Assembly (NCBI RefSeq): GCF_002101735.1
Contig: NZ_LQPE01000085.1
Coordinates: 40,000-103,999, forward strand
DNA from: Mycobacterium kyorinense
Lineage (GTDB): Bacteria > Actinomycetota > Actinomycetes > Mycobacteriales > Mycobacteriaceae
Direction: 5' to 3'
DNA length: 64,000 bases
Under the pieces are notes generated by a model. That model was not told the DNA's origin and did not search any database. It was given only the letters and a program-made list of their open reading frames with translations. Position numbers and translations under genes: made by a program. This document shows, one piece after another, positions 21,621-32,364 of this stretch (its first letter is position 1; every line of letters starts with the position of its first letter).

Positions 21621-21622
21621 AC

Positions 21623-22624
21623 TCAAAATTGAGCGGGCACCCGTTCGCCCTCGAGCGGCGGCCCTGGCGGAGTGCCGTCACCGAATGGCCTGCCGCCCAA
21701 GGCTTCCCGGCCATGCGGGGCGAGCCAGTTGGCCAGATCGGGACCTTTTGGCACGATTCGAGTGGGATTGATGTCGGTGTGCACCATGTAGTAGTGCTGC
21801 TTGATCTGGACGAAGTCGACCGTGTCGCCGAAACCCGGCGTACCGAAGAGGTCACGCGCATACGCCCACAGCACCGGCATCTCGGACAGCTTGGAGCGGT
21901 TGCATTTGAAGTGCCCGTGATAGACCGGATCGAAGCGGGCCAGCGTGGTGAACAGCCGCACGTCGGCTTCGGTGATGTTGTCGCCCACCAGGTATCGCTG
22001 CCGCGCCAGCCGATCGCTCACCCAGTCGAGCGCGGTGAACAACCGGTCGTAGGCGGCGTCGTAGGCCTGCTGTGAGCAGGCGAACCCGCACCGGTATACC
22101 CCGTTGTTGATTTCGGTGTAGATCCGTTGCGCTACTTCGTCGATCTCGGCGCGCAACGGCTGCGGGTACAGCTGCGGTGCGCCCTCGCGGTGGTAGGCCG
22201 TCCATTCGGTGGAGAAGTCCAACGTGATCTGCGCGAAATCGTTGGTGACCACCGCGCCGGACGGCACGTCGACGATCGCCGGGACGGTGATGCCCTTCGG
22301 GTAGTCGGGAAACCGCTTGAAATAGGCGTCCTGCAGCCGCGGAATCTTCAGCACCGGGTCGACACCGCCGGGATCCAGGTCGAACGTCCAACTCCGCTCG
22401 TCGTGGGTGGGTCCACAAAACCCAATGGAGATAACCTTTTCCAGGCCCAGCAGGCGGCGCACGATGATCGCGCGATTGGCCCACGGGCAGGCGCGGGCCA
22501 CGATCAGCCGGTAGCGGCCGGGCTCGACCGGGTAGCCGTCCCGCCCGTCGGCGGTGATGCGGGTCGCGATGTAGTTGGTGTCGCGGGTGAACTCCCCCGA
22601 CTCGGCCACGTACGCGGCGCTCAT
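21623..22624 (-). CDS. Glutathionyl-hydroquinone-reductase-like thiol transferase (ECM4/YqjG family)
   Basis: 333 aa from the ATG at 22624, overlapping the fadE10 stop (ATGA). The N-terminal thioredoxin-fold half carries the xi-class GST motif RACPWANR with Cys46, followed by the family signature SIGFCGPTHDERSWTF and TVPAIVDVPSGAVVTNDF. The C-terminal half is all-helical GST-like (LVGDNITEADVRLFTTLARFDPVY). The family reduces S-thiolated quinones; as mycobacteria make mycothiol, that is the likely thiol. The frame runs upstream inside fadE10 as a shadow. Confidence 0.9.
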   Translation of the reverse strand: MSAAYVAESGEFTRDTNYIATRITADGRDGYPVEPGRYRLIVARACPWANRAIIVRRLLGLEKVISIGFCGPTHDERSWTFDLDPGGVDPVLKIPRLQDAYFKRFPDYPKGITVPAIVDVPSGAVVTNDFAQITLDFSTEWTAYHREGAPQLYPQPLRAEIDEVAQRIYTEINNGVYRCGFACSQQAYDAAYDRLFTALDWVSDRLARQRYLVGDNITEADVRLFTTLARFDPVYHGHFKCNRSKLSEMPVLWAYARDLFGTPGFGDTVDFVQIKQHYYMVHTDINPTRIVPKGPDLANWLAPHGREALGGRPFGDGTPPGPPLEGERVPAQF

Positions 22625-24558
22625 GGTTCCGACACGGTCAAGAACCGCCGCGCCAAGTTCTCCTCGGTGGACGGGCCCGGCTCCCAGTGCGCGATCCACG
22701 GCCCGGTGCCCTCGGACTGGTCGAGGACCCCCTCCTCCAGCCAGGTGTAGTGCCCCCCCAACACATTTCGGGCCAGGCCCACGTCCGTGCTGTCGGTGTT
22801 GGACCACAACGCATGAAACAGCGCCTCGACCCGCAAAGTGGCCTGCTGACAGAACGCGTCGGCCAACTCGTATGCCTGCTCGCCTTCGGCCTGATCCGAA
22901 ACCCGTTGCGCCTCAGCACGAACACATGCCGCCGCCATGGCGAACAATTCCGCGCCGATGTCCACGACGCGGCCCAGGAATCCCTGCTTTTGCTCCAGCG
23001 CGGCCTGCCAGCGTGCCATCCCGTAGAAGGTGTTGCGGGCCAGCTTGCGTGACGAGCGCTCGACAAAGCGCAGTTGCGTTGCCAGCCTGCCGAAGTCGCG
23101 GTAGGTGGTGGGCAGCTGACCTTCGCCGAAGACCAGCTGCGGCAACCACTTTGCGTAGAAGCCGCTCGCGCCGGCAGCCGCCTTGGCCTTCTGCCGCACA
23201 TCGGCCTTCGGGTTGGCCAGATCTCCGGCCGCGGTAAGGTGCGCGTCCACCGCCTCCCGGGCGATCAGCAGCCGCATGATCTCGCTGGAGCCTTCGAAGA
23301 TCCGATTGATCCGAAGGTCGCGCACGATCTGTTCCACCGGCACTGCGCGCTCACCGCGGGCGGCCAGCGACTCGGCGCTCTCGTAGCCGCGCCCGCCGCG
23401 GATCTGCACCAGCTCATCGGCGATCACGCAGGCCATCTCGCTGGACCACAGTTTGGCCAGCGCGGCCTCGATCCGGATGTCGTTGCGGCCCTCGTCGGCC
23501 ATCTGGCCGGACAGTTCCAGCACCGCCTCCAGCGCGTAGGTGGTGGCGGCGATGAACGAGATCTTGTTGGCCACCGCGGCGTGCTCGCCGACCGGCTTGC
23601 CCCACTGCACCCGTTCGCACGACCACTCCCGCGCGATCTTCAGGCACCACTTGGCCGCCCCGGCGGCCATCGCCGGAATCGACAACCGCCCGGCGTTCAG
23701 CGTTGTCAGGGCGATCCTCAGGCCGTCGCCTTCCCGCCCGATCAGGTTTTCGCGCGGGACCCGGACTTTATGCAGTCGGGTCAGGCCGTTTTCGATGCCG
23801 CGCAGTCCCATGAATTTGTTGCGCCGTTCGACGGTGATGCCGGGGGAATCGGCCTCGACGACGAACGCGCTGATGCCGCCCCGGTGTCCGTCGCTCTTGG
23901 GCACCCGGGCCATCACCACCAGCAGATCGGCGACGACGCCGTTGGTGGTCCAGAGCTTGACCCCCTCCAGTTCGTACGCCGCGCCGTCGTCGATCGGCGT
24001 CGCGGTCGAGGCCAGCCGCGCCGGGTCGGAACCCACGTCCGGTTCGGTGAGCAGGAACGCCGATATCCCCCCGGCGGCACACCGCGGCAAGAACTTCCGC
24101 TTCTGTTCTTCGGTCCCGGCCAGTTTGAGCGGTTCGGGCACCCCGATCGACTGATGCGCGCTCAGCAGCGCACCGAAGCTCGGGTGCACCGACGACGCCA
24201 TCATCAACGCCCGGTTGTAGGCGACCTGCGACATGCCCAAACCGCCGTACTCGGCGGGAATCTTCATGCCGAAACAGCCGAGATCGGCCAGGCCCTTGAC
24301 GTACTCGTCGGGAATCTGGGCATCGCGCTCGATGACGGCACCATCGATCGTGCCGAGAAACTCGCGCAGCTTGGCCAGGAAAGCCTCGGTGCGGGCCGCC
24401 TCGTCGTCGGACGGGCGTGGAAACGGATGGATGAGCTCCAACGGGAAGCGGCCCAGGAAGAGTTCCTTGGCGAAAGAGGGCTTATCCCAACCGCTTTCGC
24501 GCGACTCCTCGGCTACGGCTCTGGCCTGCTCCTCGGTGACCTGTACTTGCTGCGCCAT
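22621..24558 (-). CDS. fadE10: Acyl-CoA dehydrogenase FadE10
   Basis: 645 aa. An N-terminal all-alpha domain, a middle beta domain (GISAFLLTEPDVGSDPARLAS, then GVKLWTTNGVVADLLVVMAR) and a C-terminal helical FAD domain (GLRGIENGLTRLHKVRVPRENLIG, RGGRGYESAESLAARGE, INRIFEGSSEIMRLLIAREAVDAHL) are followed by an extra C-terminal domain of about 190 residues as in long, VLCAD-type dehydrogenases. Oxidises acyl-CoA to enoyl-CoA. It is the first gene of an operon with the GST-like gene. A palindromic operator candidate lies 22 nt upstream of the start. Confidence 0.94.
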   Translation of the reverse strand: MAQQVQVTEEQARAVAEESRESGWDKPSFAKELFLGRFPLELIHPFPRPSDDEAARTEAFLAKLREFLGTIDGAVIERDAQIPDEYVKGLADLGCFGMKIPAEYGGLGMSQVAYNRALMMASSVHPSFGALLSAHQSIGVPEPLKLAGTEEQKRKFLPRCAAGGISAFLLTEPDVGSDPARLASTATPIDDGAAYELEGVKLWTTNGVVADLLVVMARVPKSDGHRGGISAFVVEADSPGITVERRNKFMGLRGIENGLTRLHKVRVPRENLIGREGDGLRIALTTLNAGRLSIPAMAAGAAKWCLKIAREWSCERVQWGKPVGEHAAVANKISFIAATTYALEAVLELSGQMADEGRNDIRIEAALAKLWSSEMACVIADELVQIRGGRGYESAESLAARGERAVPVEQIVRDLRINRIFEGSSEIMRLLIAREAVDAHLTAAGDLANPKADVRQKAKAAAGASGFYAKWLPQLVFGEGQLPTTYRDFGRLATQLRFVERSSRKLARNTFYGMARWQAALEQKQGFLGRVVDIGAELFAMAAACVRAEAQRVSDQAEGEQAYELADAFCQQATLRVEALFHALWSNTDSTDVGLARNVLGGHYTWLEEGVLDQSEGTGPWIAHWEPGPSTEENLARRFLTVSEP

Positions 24559-24579
24559 CGGACACTCCCTGGTGTTGCG

Positions 24580-24608
24580 ACACTAGTTTACTCGTCAGTA
24601 ACTAGTGT
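24580..24608. promoter_or_regulatory. Palindromic operator candidate upstream of fadE10
   Basis: The core TTACT-CGTC-AGTAA (24588-24601) is a perfect dyad, extended outward by ACTAGT on each side (ACACTAGTTTAC at 24580 and GTAACTAGTGT ending 24608). It overlaps the expected promoter, 22 nt from the fadE10 ATG. The size and symmetry suit a TetR-family repressor of fatty-acid degradation; no regulator is adjacent, so the protein is unknown. Confidence 0.6.
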
Positions 24609-24663
24609 TGCCCGTGGCGCACTTCTCTACACGCGCTTTGGCGGAATGGCCGCCGCCGAAGCG

Positions 24664-25173
<510 letters not shown>

Positions 25174-25191
25174 TCATCCCCGATCGCGGAC

Positions 25192-25292
25192 CATCGTGGC
25201 GACCCGCTGCGCCCGGCTCCGCCGCGCTTGCGATCGCACTTGTACTCATCGTGGCGACCCGCTGCGCCCGGCTCCGCCGCGCTTGCGATCGC
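25192..25292. repeat. Tandem 46-bp direct repeat
   Basis: Two identical 46-bp copies (25192-25237 and 25247-25292) are separated by 9 bp (ACTTGTACT), a 55-bp period. Each begins CATCGTGGCGACCCGCTGCG and ends CGATCGC. They fill the space between the divergent cspB-like and YccF genes. Similar GACCCGCTGCGCCCGGCT strings occur between genes in several mycobacteria as I remember. The function is unknown. Confidence 0.85.
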
Positions 25293-25327
25293 CACTGGGT
25301 AGGCTGGCACTACCGCTGGAGGAAGAT

Positions 25328-25732
25328 ATGCGCCTGATCCTGAACGTCATCTGGCTGATCTTCGGCGGCCTCTGGTTGGCCGTCGGCTATCTGCTGGCGG
25401 CGCTTGTCTGCTTCCTGCTGATCGTCACCATTCCCTTCGGCTTCGCGGCACTGCGCATCGCGTCGTACACGCTGTGGCCGTTCGGCCGCACCATCGTCGA
25501 AAAGCCGGGCGCCGGCACCGGCGCGCTGATCGGCAACGTGATCTGGGTGCTGTTGTTCGGCATCTGGCTGGCCATCGGGCATCTGGCCAGCGCCATCGCG
25601 ATGGCGGTGACGATCATCGGCATCCCGCTGGCGTTGGCCAATCTCAAGCTGATCCCGGTGTCGCTGGTGCCGCTGGGCAAAGAGATTGTTCCGGTCGACC
25701 GTCCGATCCGACCCGAATCGGTAGTGGGATGA
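25328..25732 (+). CDS. YccF-family membrane protein (Rv0870c-like)
   Basis: 134 aa from the ATG at 25328, with GGAGGAAG just upstream. It contains the duplicated DUF307 motif: NVIWLIFGGLWLAVGYL near the start and GNVIWVLLFGIWLAIGHL in the middle, each followed by TIPFGFAALRI or IIGIPLALANLKL. Four hydrophobic segments are present. Function unknown. Its stop overlaps the moaA2 ATG (ATGA), so it is co-translated with molybdopterin synthesis genes. Confidence 0.92.
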   Translation: MRLILNVIWLIFGGLWLAVGYLLAALVCFLLIVTIPFGFAALRIASYTLWPFGRTIVEKPGAGTGALIGNVIWVLLFGIWLAIGHLASAIAMAVTIIGIPLALANLKLIPVSLVPLGKEIVPVDRPIRPESVVG

Positions 25733-26811
25733 CAGTGATCGCACTCGGCGTGCCGACGGTGCGCCGCCCCGCAGACGACCCGGGCGTGCACGGGCCCGCG
25801 CCCGCCACCGGGCCGCTGGTCGACACGTACGGCCGGGTGGCCACGGACCTGCGGGTGTCACTGACCGACCGTTGCAACCTGCGCTGCAACTACTGCATGC
25901 CGGCCGAAGGGCTGGACTGGCTACCCCGCGAGGACCTGCTGCAGCCCGACGAACTGGCGCGGCTACTGCGCATCGCAGTGACGCGGCTCGGCATCACCAG
26001 CGTGCGGTTCACCGGCGGTGAGCCATTGCTGGCCCGCCACCTCGAGGACGTGGTGGCGGCGGCCGCCGTGTTGCGCCCCCGCCCGGAGATTTCCCTGACC
26101 ACCAACGGCCTCGGCCTGGAGCGACGGGCGGCCGCCCTCGCGCGGGCTGGTCTGGACCGGGTCAACGTATCGCTGGACACCGTGGACCGTGACCACTTCG
26201 CGGCGATCACCCGCCGCGACCGACTCCCCGACGTGCTGACCGGGCTGGCCGCGGCGAAAGCGGCGGGCTTCGAGCCGGTCAAGGTGAACGCGGTGCTCGA
26301 CCCGGTGACCGGCCGCCACGACGTCGTCGAGCTGCTGCGGTTCTGCCTCGAACACGGCTACCAGTTGCGGGTGATCGAACAAATGCCCCTGGATGCCGGG
26401 CATCAATGGCGCCGGGGCGCTTCGCTGAGCGGCGAAGATGTGCTGGCCGCGCTGCGCCCGCACTTCCGGCTACGGCCCGACCCCGCGCCGCGCGGTTCGG
26501 CGCCGGCCGAGCTCTGGCTGGTCGACACCGGCCCGGGCGGGCCGTCGGGCAAGGTCGGGATCATCGCTTCGGTTTCGCACCCGTTCTGCGGGGACTGTGA
26601 CCGCACCCGGCTGACCGCCGACGGCCAGATCCGCAGCTGCCTGTTCGCCACCGAGGAGACCGACCTGCGCGGGCTGTTGCGCACCGGCGCCGACGACGAC
26701 GCGATCGAGGCGACGTGGCGTGCCGCAATGTGGGGTAAACCGGCCGGGCACGGCATCAACGACCCCGACTTCATCCAGCCGGCTCGTCCGATGAGCGCGA
26801 TCGGCGGCTGA
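25729..26811 (+). CDS. moaA2: GTP 3',8-cyclase MoaA2
   Basis: 360 aa, first step of molybdenum cofactor synthesis. The radical-SAM cluster motif is TDRCNLRCNYCMP (CxxxCxxC); SAM-binding RFTGGEPLL and SLTTNG follow; the second, GTP-binding [4Fe-4S] site is FCGDCDRTRLTADGQIRSC; the protein ends in the conserved Gly-Gly (MSAIGG). Start ATG 25729 overlaps the YccF stop. moaD2 follows after 3 nt. The frame is open upstream inside the YccF gene as a shadow. Confidence 0.97.
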   Translation: MTVIALGVPTVRRPADDPGVHGPAPATGPLVDTYGRVATDLRVSLTDRCNLRCNYCMPAEGLDWLPREDLLQPDELARLLRIAVTRLGITSVRFTGGEPLLARHLEDVVAAAAVLRPRPEISLTTNGLGLERRAAALARAGLDRVNVSLDTVDRDHFAAITRRDRLPDVLTGLAAAKAAGFEPVKVNAVLDPVTGRHDVVELLRFCLEHGYQLRVIEQMPLDAGHQWRRGASLSGEDVLAALRPHFRLRPDPAPRGSAPAELWLVDTGPGGPSGKVGIIASVSHPFCGDCDRTRLTADGQIRSCLFATEETDLRGLLRTGADDDAIEATWRAAMWGKPAGHGINDPDFIQPARPMSAIGG

Positions 26812-26814
26812 CCC

Positions 26815-27093
26815 ATGACACAAGTGCCCGACGAACTCACCGGAATCCAGGTCATGGTCCGCTACTTCGCGGCGGCGCGGGCCGCGGCCGGCACCGAGAC
26901 CGAGACCGCCGCGCTGCGGCCCGGCGCCACCGTCGCCGAGCTGGTCGACACCCTCGGCCGGCACAACGAACGTCTGGCCACCGTGCTGAAGCGGTGCTCG
27001 TATCTGTGCGACGGCATCGCCGTCCGCGACCAGGACGCCGTGCTGCAAACAGGCCAGACGATTGACGTGCTGCCGCCCTTCGCCGGCGGCTGA
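26815..27093 (+). CDS. moaD2: Molybdopterin synthase sulfur carrier subunit MoaD2
   Basis: 92 aa; ubiquitin-like fold (QVMVRYFAAARAAAGTETE at the start) ending in the required C-terminal Gly-Gly (PPFAGG) that is thiocarboxylated. It donates sulfur to cyclic pyranopterin monophosphate together with MoaE2, encoded 1.4 kb away on the other strand. Directly follows moaA2 by 3 nt. Confidence 0.95.
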   Translation: MTQVPDELTGIQVMVRYFAAARAAAGTETETAALRPGATVAELVDTLGRHNERLATVLKRCSYLCDGIAVRDQDAVLQTGQTIDVLPPFAGG

Positions 27094-27098
27094 CGCCC

Positions 27099-27112
27099 GT
27101 GATTTGCGTCAC
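27099..27112. promoter_or_regulatory. CRP-type site upstream of rpfA
   Basis: GTGA-TTTGCG-TCAC is a perfect CRP core dyad. It lies just after the moaD2 stop and about 400 bp before the rpfA ATG. M. tuberculosis rpfA is a known direct target of CRP (Rv3676), so the site is expected; the distance reflects the long leader with the riboswitch. Confidence 0.75.
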
Positions 27113-27186
27113 ATAACGGATTGATCACAGCGCGGCAACGGCACGGTTGCGATGGGCTCTGAGCTGCGCAAATCGAACGCTTTCCT

Positions 27187-27220
27187 GGCGTTTTTGCGAG
27201 GCATCGCAGGCGAAAACGCC
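27187..27220. other. Stem-loop in the moaD2-rpfA interval
   Basis: GGCGTTTT (27187-27194) pairs with AAAACGCC (27213-27220). Inside it TGCGA pairs with TCGCA around a GGCA loop, with a GGCG bulge on one side. AACGC-N7-GCGTTTTT at 27176-27195 is an overlapping smaller hairpin with a T-run. It may terminate moaA2D2 transcription or lie near the rpfA promoter. Confidence 0.5.
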
Positions 27221-27271
27221 GCATTCGCTATGACGTGACTCATCCGCCACGACCCGCTACCGTTCTCCGCG

Positions 27272-28487
<1,216 letters not shown>

Positions 28488-28913
28488 TCAGGCCGAGCCC
28501 ACCCACTCGTCGGTTCCGTCGGCGAAGAACTGGTGCTTCCACACCGGTAGCCGCGCCTTGATGGTGTCCACCAGATGCGCGCAGGTCTCGAACGCGGCCC
28601 GGCGATGGTCGGCGGCCACCGCCGCCACCAGCGCCGCCTCGCCGATCTGCAGGACACCGACGCGGTGGCTGGCTGCGATGGCCCGCACCCCGCTGCTCTG
28701 CTCGGCGACCTCGGCCAGCACCTCGGCCATCACCTGTTCGGCCGACGGGTGCGCGGAATACTCCAGCCGCAGCACCTCGCGGGCGCCGTCGTGGTTGCGG
28801 ATCATCCCGACGAAGCCGACGATCGCGCCGGCGGCCTCATGGCTCACCAGCTCTTCGTGCTCGGCCAGCACAATCGGCTGATCGGTCAGCGCGGCACGCA
28901 ATACCTGTGCCAT
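28488..28913 (-). CDS. moaE2: Molybdopterin synthase catalytic subunit MoaE2
   Basis: 141 aa from the ATG at 28913. The family core is intact: [59 protein letters not shown] and the C-terminal lysines in [18 protein letters not shown] that contact the MoaD C-terminus. With MoaD2 it converts precursor Z to molybdopterin. Start overlaps the mog stop by 1 nt (TGATG). Confidence 0.96.
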   Translation of the reverse strand: MAQVLRAALTDQPIVLAEHEELVSHEAAGAIVGFVGMIRNHDGAREVLRLEYSAHPSAEQVMAEVLAEVAEQSSGVRAIAASHRVGVLQIGEAALVAAVAADHRRAAFETCAHLVDTIKARLPVWKHQFFADGTDEWVGSA

Positions 28914-29389
28914 CAGTGATCCCCGCCCCCGAGTTGGTCCAGCGCATGGTCCAGCACGTCGGCGAGCACTCCGAGGCCGTCGCGCACGCCGCCGGTCGAC
29001 CCCGGCAGGTTGACCACCAGGGTCCGGCCGGCCACCCCGCACACGCCGCGCGAGAGCACCGACGTCGGCACCTTCGGCAGCCCCGAGCGGCGGATCGCGT
29101 CGGCCAGCCCGGGGATCTCGTAGTCGAGCACTGCCGACGTCTGGGCCGGAGTGTCGTCGCTGGGCGAGATGCCGGTGCCGCCGGAGGTGATGACGACGTC
29201 GACACCGGCGCCGACGGCGTCGCGCAACGCCTGGCCAACCGGGTCACCGTCGGGCACCACTGTCGGCTCTACGCGCGAAAAGCCGCGCTTCTCAAGCCAT
29301 TCGGCGATGATCGGGCCGCACCGATCCTCGTACACGCCGGCCGACGCCCGGGTCGAGGCGATGATGACGCGCGCAGACCGTCCGGCCAT
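28913..29389 (-). CDS. mog: Molybdopterin adenylyltransferase Mog
   Basis: 158 aa from the ATG at 29389. MoaB/MogA-type domain: [20 protein letters not shown], then [18 protein letters not shown] (the molybdopterin-binding GGTG loop) and [26 protein letters not shown]. Adenylates molybdopterin before metal insertion. Start overlaps the moaC2 stop (TGATG) and the stop overlaps the moaE2 start. Confidence 0.95.
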   Translation of the reverse strand: MAGRSARVIIASTRASAGVYEDRCGPIIAEWLEKRGFSRVEPTVVPDGDPVGQALRDAVGAGVDVVITSGGTGISPSDDTPAQTSAVLDYEIPGLADAIRRSGLPKVPTSVLSRGVCGVAGRTLVVNLPGSTGGVRDGLGVLADVLDHALDQLGGGDH

Positions 29390-29871
29390 CACCGCGTCCA
29401 GGTTCCGGTCTTGCCGCCGTCTTTGCGCAGCACCCGGATGTCGTCGATGCGGGCGGCCGGGTCCACCGCCTTGACCATGTCGTAGAGCGTCAGGCCGGCC
29501 ACGCTGACGGCGGTCAAGGCCTCCATCTCCACCCCGGTGCGGTCGGTGCTGCGCACCGTCGCGGTGATGTCGATGGCCGACTCGCCGACGGTGAAGTCGA
29601 CCTCGACCCCGGTGAGCGCCAGCTGGTGGCACAGCGGGATCAGGTCGCTGGTGTGCTTGGCGGCCAGAATGCCCGCCACCCGCGCGGTGGCCAGCGCGTC
29701 GCCCTTGGGCAGACCCCCGGCCGAGATCAGCGACACCACCTGCGCGGACGTGTGGAACGTGCCGGCCGCGACGGCGGTGCGCTTGGTGGCTCCCTTGTCG
29801 GTGACGTCGACCATGTGCGCGGCTCCGCGCTCGTCGATATGCGAAAGCCGAGAAGACGGGGAGCCGGACAT
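29389..29871 (-). CDS. moaC2: Cyclic pyranopterin monophosphate synthase MoaC2
   Basis: 160 aa. MoaC signatures: [19 protein letters not shown], the hexamer active-site motif [43 protein letters not shown] and [11 protein letters not shown] at the C-terminus. Completes conversion of the MoaA product to cyclic pyranopterin. It is upstream of mog and moaE2 in one tightly overlapped operon. Confidence 0.96.
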   Translation of the reverse strand: MSGSPSSRLSHIDERGAAHMVDVTDKGATKRTAVAAGTFHTSAQVVSLISAGGLPKGDALATARVAGILAAKHTSDLIPLCHQLALTGVEVDFTVGESAIDITATVRSTDRTGVEMEALTAVSVAGLTLYDMVKAVDPAARIDDIRVLRKDGGKTGTWTR

Positions 29872-30072
29872 CTACCGGTTGACGACGGTGACCGGGTGTA
29901 CGTAGGGCAGTTCGTCGGACGGCAGCGGGAACACCAGGTCACCGAACGGGGACAGCGCGCCGGTGCGGTCGGTCGCGAGTTCGCTCACCGCGTGTTCGTC
30001 GGGGTCGGTGGTCGGCCAGCCTGGGTCGACGTACCTGGTCTTCTTGTCAGCGTTGTCAGCCACGCGGTCCAT
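29872..30072 (-). CDS. Small conserved protein (Rv0863-like)
   Basis: 66 aa, beginning [20 protein letters not shown] and ending [12 protein letters not shown]. No recognised domain, signal or membrane span. It immediately precedes moaC2 with no gap, so it is the first gene of the moaC2-mog-moaE2 operon. Rv0863 occupies the same place in M. tuberculosis as I recall. Function unknown. Confidence 0.75.
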   Translation of the reverse strand: MDRVADNADKKTRYVDPGWPTTDPDEHAVSELATDRTGALSPFGDLVFPLPSDELPYVHPVTVVNR

Positions 30073-30129
30073 TCTGACAGGTTGCGAGCGAACTCGGGCC
30101 GTCGGGCCGCTGCTTTACGCTGGTCAGCA

Positions 30130-32364
30130 ATGACAGAACACACCCCGAGCATCCCGCTTGGGTCCTGGCTGGCCGACCTGCCCGACGAGCGGCTGGTCCG
30201 CCTGCTGGAACTGCGCCCGGATCTTGCCCAGCCGCCGCCGGCCAGCATCGCTGCGCTGGCCGCCCGTGCTCAGGCCCGCCAGTCGATCCGGGCCGCCACC
30301 GACGAGCTGGACTTCCTGCGGCTGGCGGTCATCGACGCGCTGCTGGTGCTGCACGCCGATACCGAGCCGGTCCCGGTCGCCAAGCTCGTCGCGCTGATCG
30401 GCGACCGCGCGCCCGAAGCCGACGTGCTCGGCGCGCTCGACGACCTCAGGGAGCGCGCCCTGGTGTGGGGTGACGCCGAGGTCAGAGTGGCAGCCGAGGC
30501 CGGGGCGGGGCTGCCCTGGTATCCCGGGCAAGCCATCCTCGAGGACGAACCCCACACCCGCGACCACATCACCGCGCTGCTCGATGAACTCGACGACGAC
30601 GCTCTCCTGGTGCTGGACAAGCTGTCGGAGGGGTCGCCGCTGGGGCGCACCCGAGACGCCGCGCCCGGCGCGCCGCCGGACCGCCCGGTGCCACGGTTGC
30701 TGGCCAAGGGCCTGCTGCGCCGAATCGACGCCGACACGGTGATCCTGCCGCGCCAGGTCGGGCACGTGCTGCGCGGCGAGGATCCCGGCCCTTCGCAGCT
30801 GACGCCACCTGATGCGGTCGTCACCAGCACCACACCCGGCGATGCCGACGCGGCGGCGGCCGGAGCGGTCATCGACCTGCTGCGCGAACTCGACGTGCTG
30901 CTCGAAACACTCAGCGCCGCACCGGTTCCCGAGTTGAGAAGCGGCGGACTCGGGGTCCGCGAAGTCAAGCGGCTGGCCAAGTCCACCGGCATCGACGAGG
31001 CGCGGCTGAGCCTGCTTCTGGAGGTGGCAGCGGCGGCCGGACTGATCGCGGCCGGCATGCCCGAACCGCAACCCGAGGACGGCGAGGGGCCCTACTGGGC
31101 GCCGACGGTTGCCGCCGACCGCTATGCCGAGGCGCCCACCGCCGAGCGCTGGCACCTGCTGGCCCGCACCTGGCTCGACCTGCCGCGGCGCCCCGGGCTG
31201 ATCGGCACTCGCGGACCGGACACCAAACCCTATGGGGCACTGTCGGATTCGGTGTATTCCACGGCTGCGCCGCTCGACCGCAAGCTGTTGTTGTCGCTGC
31301 TGGCCGAGCTTCCTCCCGGCGCTGGTGTCGACGAAACGTCGGCGTCCGCGGCCCTGGTGTGGCGACGGCCGCGCTGGGGCAAGCGGCTGCGGCCCGGCCC
31401 GGTGGCCGACCTGCTCGACGAGGCCCACTTCCTTGGTTTGGTGGGCCGCGGAGCGATCAGCACACCGGGTCGAGCGCTGCTGAACCAAGACGACTCCGTC
31501 GTCGACGCGATGAACCGGGCGCTGCCCGAGCCGATCGACCACTTCCTGGTGCAGGCCGACCTGACCGTGGTGGTGCCCGGACCGCTGGAACGCCGGCTGA
31601 CCGAGGAGCTCGCCGCCGTGGCCACCGTCGAGTCAGCCGGAGCGGCAATGGTCTACCGGATCAGCGAGGCCTCGATCCGGCATGCCCTCGACATCGGCAA
31701 AACCGCCGACGGTATCCGTGCGTTGTTCGAGAAGTACTCCAAAACGCCTGTGCCGCAATCGCTTACCTACCTCGTCGACGACGTGGCCCGTCGGCACGGG
31801 CAGCTGCGGATCGGCATGGCCACCTCGTTCGTCCGTTGCGAAGACCCGGCGTTGCTGGCCCAGGCGGCGGCCGCGGCCGAACAGCTGGGGCTGCGGATTC
31901 TTGCGCCGACGGTGGCGATCTCGCAGGCGCCCATCGCCGAGGTGCTTGCGAAGTTGCGCGACGCCGGGTTCGCGCCTGCCGCCGAGGACTCCACGGGCAC
32001 CATCGTCGACATCCGCGCCCGCGGCGCGCGGGTGCCCACTCCCCAGCAACGCCGGGCGCCGCGGCCGATCCCCCGGCCGAGCAGCGAGTCGCTGGCCGGG
32101 ATCGTCGCCGTGCTCCGCAAGGTGACCAGCGCGCCGTTCGCCAACGTCCGCGTCGACCCGGCGGTCGCCATGTCGCTACTGCAGCGCGCCGCCCAGCGTG
32201 ACGAGACGGTGGTGATCGGCTACGTCGACGCCGCCGGGGTGGCCACCCAGCGGGTGGTGTCACCGATCGCCGTGGTCGGCGGCCAATTGGTGGCCTTCGA
32301 TTCGACGTCCGGGCAGGCCCGCGAGTTCGCCGTCCACCGCATCACGTCGGTGGTGCCCGAATAA
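30130..32364 (+). CDS. Helicase-associated protein with XPB/Ssl2-like domain (Rv0862c-like)
   Basis: 744 aa from the ATG at 30130 (MTEHTPSIPLGSWLADLPDE). No Walker motifs. It opens with a helical SAP/WYL-free region, RLVRLLELRPDLAQPPPASIAALAARA, and continues with winged-helix-like segments. The C-terminal third matches the helicase-C-terminal domain found beside XPB genes (DHFLVQADLTVVVPGPLERRLTEEL, then YRISEASIRHALDIGKTADGI). The stop overlaps the ercc3 ATG (TAATG), which supports a shared complex in DNA repair. The frame is open to 29626 but only antisense to moaC2. Confidence 0.9.
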   Translation: MTEHTPSIPLGSWLADLPDERLVRLLELRPDLAQPPPASIAALAARAQARQSIRAATDELDFLRLAVIDALLVLHADTEPVPVAKLVALIGDRAPEADVLGALDDLRERALVWGDAEVRVAAEAGAGLPWYPGQAILEDEPHTRDHITALLDELDDDALLVLDKLSEGSPLGRTRDAAPGAPPDRPVPRLLAKGLLRRIDADTVILPRQVGHVLRGEDPGPSQLTPPDAVVTSTTPGDADAAAAGAVIDLLRELDVLLETLSAAPVPELRSGGLGVREVKRLAKSTGIDEARLSLLLEVAAAAGLIAAGMPEPQPEDGEGPYWAPTVAADRYAEAPTAERWHLLARTWLDLPRRPGLIGTRGPDTKPYGALSDSVYSTAAPLDRKLLLSLLAELPPGAGVDETSASAALVWRRPRWGKRLRPGPVADLLDEAHFLGLVGRGAISTPGRALLNQDDSVVDAMNRALPEPIDHFLVQADLTVVVPGPLERRLTEELAAVATVESAGAAMVYRISEASIRHALDIGKTADGIRALFEKYSKTPVPQSLTYLVDDVARRHGQLRIGMATSFVRCEDPALLAQAAAAAEQLGLRILAPTVAISQAPIAEVLAKLRDAGFAPAAEDSTGTIVDIRARGARVPTPQQRRAPRPIPRPSSESLAGIVAVLRKVTSAPFANVRVDPAVAMSLLQRAAQRDETVVIGYVDAAGVATQRVVSPIAVVGGQLVAFDSTSGQAREFAVHRITSVVPE

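Noticed and set aside
25192..25292. CRISPR array
   Set aside because: Only two copies with a 9-bp spacer and no cas genes.
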